In this document: piece by piece, positions 6,640 to 11,108 of the stretch
Numbering within the stretch: position 1 is the stretch's first letter
Layout of the letters: each line of letters begins with the position of its first letter
DNA from: Kangiellaceae bacterium
GTDB lineage: Bacteria; Pseudomonadota; Gammaproteobacteria; Enterobacterales; Kangiellaceae
NCBI GenBank assembly: GCA_030590405.1
Contig: JAUUYO010000108.1
Span: 1 to 11,108, forward strand
Direction: 5' to 3'
Length of the DNA stretch: 11,108 nt
Translations under genes and position numbers: made by a program
The notes under the pieces: generated by a model
Databases searched by the model: none
What the model saw: the letters and a program-made list of their open reading frames with translations, nothing else
Told to the model about the DNA's origin: nothing

Positions 6640-6668
6640 AAAAACGCGGAATAAATTTCCGCGTTTTT
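6640..6668 (-). terminator. Rho-independent terminator of sppA, possibly bidirectional
   Basis: AAAAACGCGGAA (6640-6651) and TTCCGCGTTTTT (6657-6668) form a perfect 12-bp inverted repeat with a 5-base loop. Read on the minus strand it ends in TTTTTT, so it should stop sppA transcription 46 bases after the sppA stop and insulate vapBC. A T run is present on the plus strand too. Confidence 0.85.
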
Positions 6669-6713
6669 GGGTTGAAAAACTATAAACTTTTGAAATTACT
6701 CTTTACTAGAGAT

Positions 6714-8561
6714 TTATCTAACCTCACAAAAGCAAGTCGCATAGGAGCTATCAGGATCATTCCATTGAGTCAGTAATTTCAAGCCTGAGCTGACCTGATT
6801 GATTAATTGTCCTTTCAAATCAGCCTTACGGTTGTTGACTTGTTTTTGTTGAACCAGATCTTTAACCTGCGATTGGTTAAATAATTCTTTTAAGAAAATC
6901 TCATTTTCAGAAAGCTTTCTTTTCACATAAAGTACATCATAGTTTTCAATATCAGCTAACTTAGCCGCTGATTTGATCGCTTCCGACAATCCGCCTAAGT
7001 TATCAACCAGTCCAAGTTCATGCGCTTTTTTACCTGACCAAACACGGCCCTGAGCAATTTTATCAACATCTTCTTTGTTCATGCCTCTGCCTTCAGAAAC
7101 TAAAGACAAAAAGTTATCATAGCCAGCATTAATGCTAGTTTGAATAATTTCTGCAACGTCATCAGAAAGTGGCATACCGCCATCAACAGGGTTTGAGTAT
7201 TTGGTAGTACCGACGCCATCTCTAAAAATGCCCCATTTGTTGAGTGGCTTTTCAAAAGTAGGCACCATACCAAAAATACCGATAGAACCAGTGATGGTAC
7301 TTGGGCGTGCCCAGATTTCATCGGATGTTGCGGCGATCCAATAACCACCGGAAGCTGCCACATCTCCCATAGAAGTCACCACTTTAATGCCGTCTGCTTG
7401 AGCCTTGACTAATTCCTGGCGAATGACTTCTGAGGCAAAAGCGCTACCGCCACCGCTATCTACCCGTAAAACGATGGCTTTAACATTTTTATTATTACGA
7501 GTCTTTCTGATTAATCGGGCCACTGTATCGCCACCGATCGCACCTTCTTTATGTTCACCGTCGAGGATGTTACCTTTGGCGGTGATCACGGCCACTTTGC
7601 TAGTGTTTGAATTTATATGGTTAAACGGCGATTTAATCGCTTTCAGGTATCGAGTGTGGCTTATGCTCTTAAAGGATTTAGTTTTCTCATCCAAACCGAC
7701 TAGCTCGATCATTTGGTCTCTAAATTCGATCCGAGTCATTAATTTATCGACCAATCCAGCTTCTAATGCGATGGTGGCAGAATTGCCATCATTGGCAATC
7801 AGGTTTTCTTTGTAGTTATTAATATAGCTGGTAATATCGTCCGAAGTTAAACTGCGAGTTTCTGCGAGATCCTGTTGGAATTCTGACCAGAGATCGCTCA
7901 TCCAGGCTTTATTGGCCTGTTTGGCAGCATCCGACATATTGTCGCGAATAAAAGGTTCTACCGCTGATTTAAAAGTACCCACTTTAAAAACATGGACGTT
8001 AACGCCAAGTTTATCCAGAAAGGATTTAAAATAGGTACCAATACGGGCAAAACCGGTTAAGAAAATACCACCCTGTGGACTCATAATAACTTCGTCGGCC
8101 TGGGCTGCAAGAAAATACTGAGATTGTGAGAAATTATCATCGAAGGCAATAACTTTTTTGCCGCTGGTTTTAAAATCCTTAATCGCATTGGCAAGATCTT
8201 GTAATTTGGTGACGCCAGCGCCCCATAGATAACTGGTAGAAATCACCAGGCTGGTAATTCGTTTGTCATCTTTAGCATTATCTAATGCTTCAATCAAGTC
8301 ATAGAGTGAAGTCTCGGGCGCATCCTGGCTGCCAGTCGCTTCTTGCATGGCTTTATCAATTGGATCGGTATAAGTCAACTGCTCTACAATAAAACCATTG
8401 GGTTGCAACACCAAAGCCACACCATTTTCTACCTTAGGTTTACCGTCGGAACTGACGATCACACTAATGATCAAGACAATAATCAGAAAGAAAACAAAGT
8501 TTAAAAAGATCTTTCTGCTGAGATCGAAGCCATACCACAAATTCTTAAATAGCTTGGTCAT
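6714..8561 (-). CDS. sppA: Signal peptide peptidase SppA, 67-kDa type
   Basis: This membrane-anchored serine protease of family S49 degrades cleaved signal peptides at the periplasmic face of the inner membrane. The 615-aa protein has one N-terminal membrane segment (about residues 17-37, rich in F, L, I and V) followed by two tandem S49 domains, the long form known from E. coli (618 aa). The first domain supplies the general base K198 in VGTFKSAVEPFIRD. The second supplies the nucleophile S404 in GDVAASGGYWIAA, followed by the GSIGIFG motif. Both residues of the Ser-Lys dyad are therefore intact. The ATG at 8561 is preceded by an AAGGA site 6 bases upstream. It is monocistronic here, with its terminator at 6640-6668. 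The C-terminus carries a short Cys-x-Cys motif (CFC), whose role is unknown. Confidence 0.96.
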   Translation of the reverse strand: MTKLFKNLWYGFDLSRKIFLNFVFFLIIVLIISVIVSSDGKPKVENGVALVLQPNGFIVEQLTYTDPIDKAMQEATGSQDAPETSLYDLIEALDNAKDDKRITSLVISTSYLWGAGVTKLQDLANAIKDFKTSGKKVIAFDDNFSQSQYFLAAQADEVIMSPQGGIFLTGFARIGTYFKSFLDKLGVNVHVFKVGTFKSAVEPFIRDNMSDAAKQANKAWMSDLWSEFQQDLAETRSLTSDDITSYINNYKENLIANDGNSATIALEAGLVDKLMTRIEFRDQMIELVGLDEKTKSFKSISHTRYLKAIKSPFNHINSNTSKVAVITAKGNILDGEHKEGAIGGDTVARLIRKTRNNKNVKAIVLRVDSGGGSAFASEVIRQELVKAQADGIKVVTSMGDVAASGGYWIAATSDEIWARPSTITGSIGIFGMVPTFEKPLNKWGIFRDGVGTTKYSNPVDGGMPLSDDVAEIIQTSINAGYDNFLSLVSEGRGMNKEDVDKIAQGRVWSGKKAHELGLVDNLGGLSEAIKSAAKLADIENYDVLYVKRKLSENEIFLKELFNQSQVKDLVQQKQVNNRKADLKGQLINQVSSGLKLLTQWNDPDSSYATCFCEVR

Positions 8562-8839
8562 TATATTCCTTAGGTTGCAAAAATTATCAATTGAGAAGGT
8601 TAGCTTATACCAAACCTTTAAAAAGTGTTAGTGGTAATAATGTAGAATTCTAAACAAGACTATGTATCTATTGTATGTAATTGATATTGTTCATATTTAA
8701 CTCGTTATTTAAAGTGTTAGAAAATCTTTCCTGTTGCTATTGTAAGCTGGCTGTATAAAATTGTTTTACCTTTATCGCTCAAAAGCTAACTGAAATAAAA
8801 TCAAATAATTCTAAAGCTTCCAACTCTCATTATCTTGAG

Positions 8840-9139
8840 TTATTCGCACCATTAATGGTACATAACCACCGATTAGCTAATCGCGTGATTATGGGGTCGA
8901 TGCATACCGGCTTAGAAGAAAAGCGAGGCGGGTTTAAGCGGTTGCGCAATATTTTAAAGAGCGTGCCGAAGGGGGAGTGGGTTTGATGTTGCAGAGTCAA
9001 CTGTCAAACGATCGACTTTTATAAGCAATTTAAGTCTCAGGTTGATAATCTGCACTTAATCGGTGGGACGGATGTAGCCACTGAACTAGATGCAAAGCGA
9101 GCGATAAAACAGGGCGCAGAACGGGCTTCAATAATCTAA
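8840..9139 (+). pseudogene. fadH: Remnant of NADPH-dependent 2,4-dienoyl-CoA reductase with a large internal deletion
   Basis: FadH is a flavin and iron-sulfur enzyme of about 670 residues that removes double bonds in beta-oxidation of unsaturated fatty acids. Only the two ends survive. From 8840 the translation gives LFAPLMVHNHRLANRVIMGS and then MHTGLEE, the FadH N-terminal signature. Near 8944 one base is missing; the next frame continues AQYFKERAEGGVGLMLQ. At about 8990-9017 the sequence jumps to the C-terminal end, with LHLIGGTDVATELDAKRAIK and QG, ending at TAA 9137-9139, which matches the E. coli C-terminus HLIGGCDVAMELDARRAIAQG. Roughly 570 codons, including the FMN barrel core, the Fe-S cysteines and the NADPH domains, are gone. 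No in-frame ATG precedes the N-terminal part. The gene cannot be functional. The two-ended match makes the identification strong despite the short length. Confidence 0.88.
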
Positions 9140-9396
9140 TGAGCTTACTTTTATTATAAATTAATCTTTATTTAACAATGAATTAACATGTATAGTTAAA
9201 GAAAAGCTTAAAGTTTGACCATCACCGGTTCATAAACTCTGATGATCAGCCTAATGTGAAAATGGTATAAGAATAATTTGCTTAAAAACAAATACAATTT
9301 GTTAAGTAATTCACGGACAAAAAACTCATAACTGCTATATTTGTATTAGGGTGAATGCCGATTCTCAGCGGTATTCCGTGGTGTTGGAGTGTATTA
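9140..9396. other. AT-rich stretch without a gene between fadH remnant and hicB
   Basis: All frames are short and none resembles a HicA toxin or another known family. The stretch presumably holds the hicB promoter, but no convincing box pair was identified. Likewise 8562-8839, between sppA and the fadH remnant, shows no gene and must contain the sppA promoter on the minus strand. Confidence 0.4.
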
Positions 9397-9744
9397 ATGT
9401 TGTTGCACAAAGGGTTTATAGGCAAAATTGAATTCGATGATCGTCGATTATTACTCACCGGCGAGGTGCTTAATGCGCTGGATTTGTTAGAGTTTGATGG
9501 TAAAACCGCTGAAGAGATCAAGGTTAATTTCATTAAATGCATAGAAGATTACTGTGAAATGCATCAACAGAAGAACAGTCAGGAATCCATTCCTTTTATT
9601 GGTAACTACAAAATAAGCCTCACTACCGCTCAGCAAAACCAGGTTATGAAAGCAGCTAAACTAGATGGCTCCAGTATGGAAACCTGGTTGAATCGACGGA
9701 TTAATGACCATCTGGGTGATTATTTTAACGGCGATGCCGCGTAA
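9397..9744 (+). CDS. HicB-family antitoxin-like protein, apparently without HicA partner
   Basis: The 115-aa product begins with HKGFIGKIEFDDRRLLLTGE, the partly degraded RNase H-like fold typical of HicB (Y/F-x-G-x-I/V near the start, then G-x-V-L). It continues with FDGKTAEEIKVNFIKCIEDY (about residues 33-52) and a C-terminal section ISLTTAQQNQVMKAAKLDGS through METWLNRRI (about 71-100), which resembles the ribbon-helix-helix DNA-binding part of the family. HicB normally neutralises the small mRNA interferase HicA and represses hicAB. The chosen start ATG 9397 has GGAG 7 bases upstream; the frame opening at 9355 adds residues with no family match. No hicA is seen on either side, so this may be an orphan regulator, a remnant of a pair, or a member that acts alone. 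It sits between the fadH remnant and rluC. Confidence 0.8.
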   Translation: MLLHKGFIGKIEFDDRRLLLTGEVLNALDLLEFDGKTAEEIKVNFIKCIEDYCEMHQQKNSQESIPFIGNYKISLTTAQQNQVMKAAKLDGSSMETWLNRRINDHLGDYFNGDAA

Positions 9745-9820
9745 CTATTTCTCGCTTTAAAGAGGGGGGAGAATTAGGAAATGTCTTTTCTTATCCAAAT
9801 TAGGGGCTGATTAACAAAAC

Positions 9821-9876
9821 ATTCGCAAATCCTCGCAATTTACCGGATAATTCAATTAATCTCCTATATTGCGAAT
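9821..9876 (+). promoter_or_regulatory. Likely rluC promoter and leader region with an inverted repeat
   Basis: ATTCGCAA (9821-9828) is repeated in inverse as TTGCGAAT (9869-9876). Candidate -10 boxes are TATATT (9865-9870) and GATAAT (9846-9851), the latter with TTCGCA at an 18-bp spacing. Neither pair is strong. The repeat could be an operator or a leader hairpin. Confidence 0.3.
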
Positions 9877-10840
9877 TTTTCAGCTTTTGACTTCCTTTGA
9901 TAAGGTCCAGTTGTGGACTATAGACGCTGATCATGACGGCCAGCGGATCGATAATTACCTGTTTACTCAGCTCAAAGGCGTGCCTAAAAGTCGGATATAC
10001 CGGATATTGCGAAAGGGTGAAGTCAGAGTCAATAAAGGCCGAGTCAAAGCAGTTTACAAGTTAAAAAGCGGCGATGTTCTGCGTATTCCACCCATTCGAG
10101 TTGCCGATCAAAAAGACGATTCTCACCTGTCCAAGCTTGATCAAGTCCAGCAATTGGAAAACTCCATTCTGTTAGAAACCAAACAATTTATGGTAATCAA
10201 CAAACCATCGGGGATAGCGGTTCACGGCGGTAGCGGGTTATCTTTTGGAGTAATTGAGGCGTTTAGATCGTTACGGCCAAAAGAAAAATTTATGGAGTTA
10301 GTTCACCGGATTGATCGGGACACATCCGGTTGTTTGTTAATAGCTAAACGTCGCTCATTCCTGATTCATTTTCAAAATCAATTGCGTCATCGAAAAATGA
10401 ACAAAGAGTATATTGCGATAGTGTCTGGCTGTTGGCCAAAAGGGCAAACGCGAGTCAACGTGGCACTTAAAAAAACAGAACGGCCATCCGGCGAAAGAAT
10501 TGTGCTTGTCGATAAAGAGGGTAAATCTTCTGAAACTCGTTTTACACTATTAGAGGAACTCGGTGATTACAGTCTGATCCAGGCTAAACCAGTGACCGGT
10601 CGAACGCATCAAATTCGGGTGCATGCCAGACATTGCCACTGCCCTTTATTGGGGGATGAAAAATATAGTGACTTAGGGAGCGATCAAGCTATCTTACAGC
10701 GATTAAAAATCAAAACCTTTATGCTACATGCTCGGAGACTGAGTTTTACTCTGCCAGAGACAGAAGAAGCAATGCAAGTCGAAGCGCCCATTCCCGATAA
10801 AATGAATTCAGTCATTAAGCAGTTAAGAAATGACAAATAG
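9869..10840 (+). CDS. rluC: 23S rRNA pseudouridine synthase RluC
   Basis: RluC converts uridines 955, 2504 and 2580 (E. coli numbering) of 23S rRNA to pseudouridine. In order it has an S4 RNA-binding domain (about residues 24-85, with GQRIDN and the family stretch KGVPKSRIYRILRKGEVRVN) and the RluA-type catalytic domain with NKPSGIAVHGGSGLSFGVIE. The catalytic Asp149 lies in HRIDRDTSG, and the closing motif is PVTGRTHQIRVHA. The KGVPKS and AVHGGSGLSFGVIE stretches are characteristic of RluC rather than RluD. The longest frame, from TTG 9869, is 323 aa, near the 319 of E. coli. A stop lies at 9857-9859 and there is no in-frame ATG or GTG, so the start is TTG 9869, 9887 or 9911. TTG 9911 has the best ribosome binding site (AAGGT), while 9887 best matches family length. 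The divergent rne gene common upstream of rluC is absent. Confidence 0.95.
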   Translation: MRIFQLLTSFDKVQLWTIDADHDGQRIDNYLFTQLKGVPKSRIYRILRKGEVRVNKGRVKAVYKLKSGDVLRIPPIRVADQKDDSHLSKLDQVQQLENSILLETKQFMVINKPSGIAVHGGSGLSFGVIEAFRSLRPKEKFMELVHRIDRDTSGCLLIAKRRSFLIHFQNQLRHRKMNKEYIAIVSGCWPKGQTRVNVALKKTERPSGERIVLVDKEGKSSETRFTLLEELGDYSLIQAKPVTGRTHQIRVHARHCHCPLLGDEKYSDLGSDQAILQRLKIKTFMLHARRLSFTLPETEEAMQVEAPIPDKMNSVIKQLRNDK

Positions 10841-10849
10841 AGAAATAAA

Positions 10850-11108
10850 ATGACCCAATCTGATCTGCCTGCTTCGTTAGCCAGTTATGACGTTAACCTG
10901 TTAATGGCTCAAACTCGTAAACTCGCCGCAGATTACCGTCAACAAACAGGTCAGGCTCTACCTGTCACCGAGGAGTTAGCAAGGTTTGATGCGATCAATA
11001 TTTTAGGACTGAGTAAGTGGGAAAAGGATGACGGCATTGATGCCACCGATAAGCGCGATATTATTGATTATTATTTGATTAAAGGCAGGGTTATCTTTAA
11101 AAGCGGTA
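10850..11108 (+). CDS. Conserved protein of unknown function, possibly PD-(D/E)XK nuclease-like, 3' truncated by window end
   Basis: The open frame runs from ATG 10850 off the right edge (86 codons seen). It begins 9 bases after the rluC stop, so the two are probably co-transcribed; the ribosome binding site is weak (GAGAAA). The visible part has an N-terminal helical region (DVNLLMAQTRKLAADYR), then TEELARFDAINILGL, then DDGIDATDKRDIIDYYLIKGR. The spacing of Glu 41/42, Asp 64 and Lys 78 followed by GR recalls PD-(D/E)XK nuclease folds and a DUF6998-like family, recalled from memory and not searched. No metal-binding set can be confirmed from the fragment. Start and frame are reliable; the function is open. 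Confidence 0.7.
   Translation, partial: MTQSDLPASLASYDVNLLMAQTRKLAADYRQQTGQALPVTEELARFDAINILGLSKWEKDDGIDATDKRDIIDYYLIKGRVIFKSG

Noticed and set aside
6591..6680. ATCTAAC upstream of vapB as a second attC-like core, with the terminator hairpin as its stem
   Set aside because: The following GTTGAAA breaks the GTTRRRY rule and is not complementary; the hairpin with T runs is better explained as the sppA terminator.
7405..7815. 136-codon open frame on the plus strand inside sppA
   Set aside because: It is antisense to a well-conserved part of sppA and has no independent support.
1..11108. CRISPR array, insertion sequence or phage genes
   Set aside because: No regularly spaced repeats, no transposase or integrase frame and no phage structural genes were seen in any frame.

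Overview
The window reads as the chromosome of a moderately AT-rich gammaproteobacterium, probably a marine free-living one (a Kangiella- or Oceanospirillales-like genus is a guess). Supporting this are the order tRNA-Ser, 4.5S RNA, dnaX, ybaB, recR, a cytoplasmic type I asparaginase very close to E. coli AnsA, a 67-kDa-type SppA, an RluC with E. coli-like motifs, and a type IV pilus PilU-like ATPase at the left edge.

Layout. Positions 1-370 (minus) hold the N-terminal part of a PilU-like retraction ATPase, interrupted by an in-frame TAG at 20-22. Divergent from it are tRNA-Ser(GGA) with a tRNA-type promoter and the 4.5S SRP RNA. A palindromic intergenic repeat with an extra half copy follows (816-973). 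dnaX, ybaB and recR then form a plus-strand replication/repair operon. dnaX contains a run of ten A that can make the short gamma form. recR converges on ansA (minus).

Between ansA and sppA lies an accessory patch: a REP-like palindrome, a DUF7832-like single gene bounded by complementary 7-mers that resemble integron cassette core sites, and a minus-strand vapBC toxin-antitoxin pair using GTG and TTG starts. A strong hairpin terminator separates vapBC from sppA (minus). Right of sppA is a decayed stretch: a remnant of fadH (2,4-dienoyl-CoA reductase) keeping only its two ends, then a solitary HicB-type antitoxin gene with no visible hicA. rluC follows, with only non-ATG starts available, and then a truncated gene with a possible PD-(D/E)XK nuclease pattern at the right edge.

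The core genes handle replication (DnaX), recombination repair (RecR), protein export (4.5S RNA), translation (tRNA-Ser, RluC), asparagine breakdown (AnsA) and membrane peptide turnover (SppA). The accessory material falls into two intervals, 5120-6640 and 8800-9745. Nothing here is certain to be a wholly new system. The most testable leads are the dnaX slippery run, the possible cassette boundaries around the DUF7832-like gene, and the fadH deletion scar beside the lone hicB.
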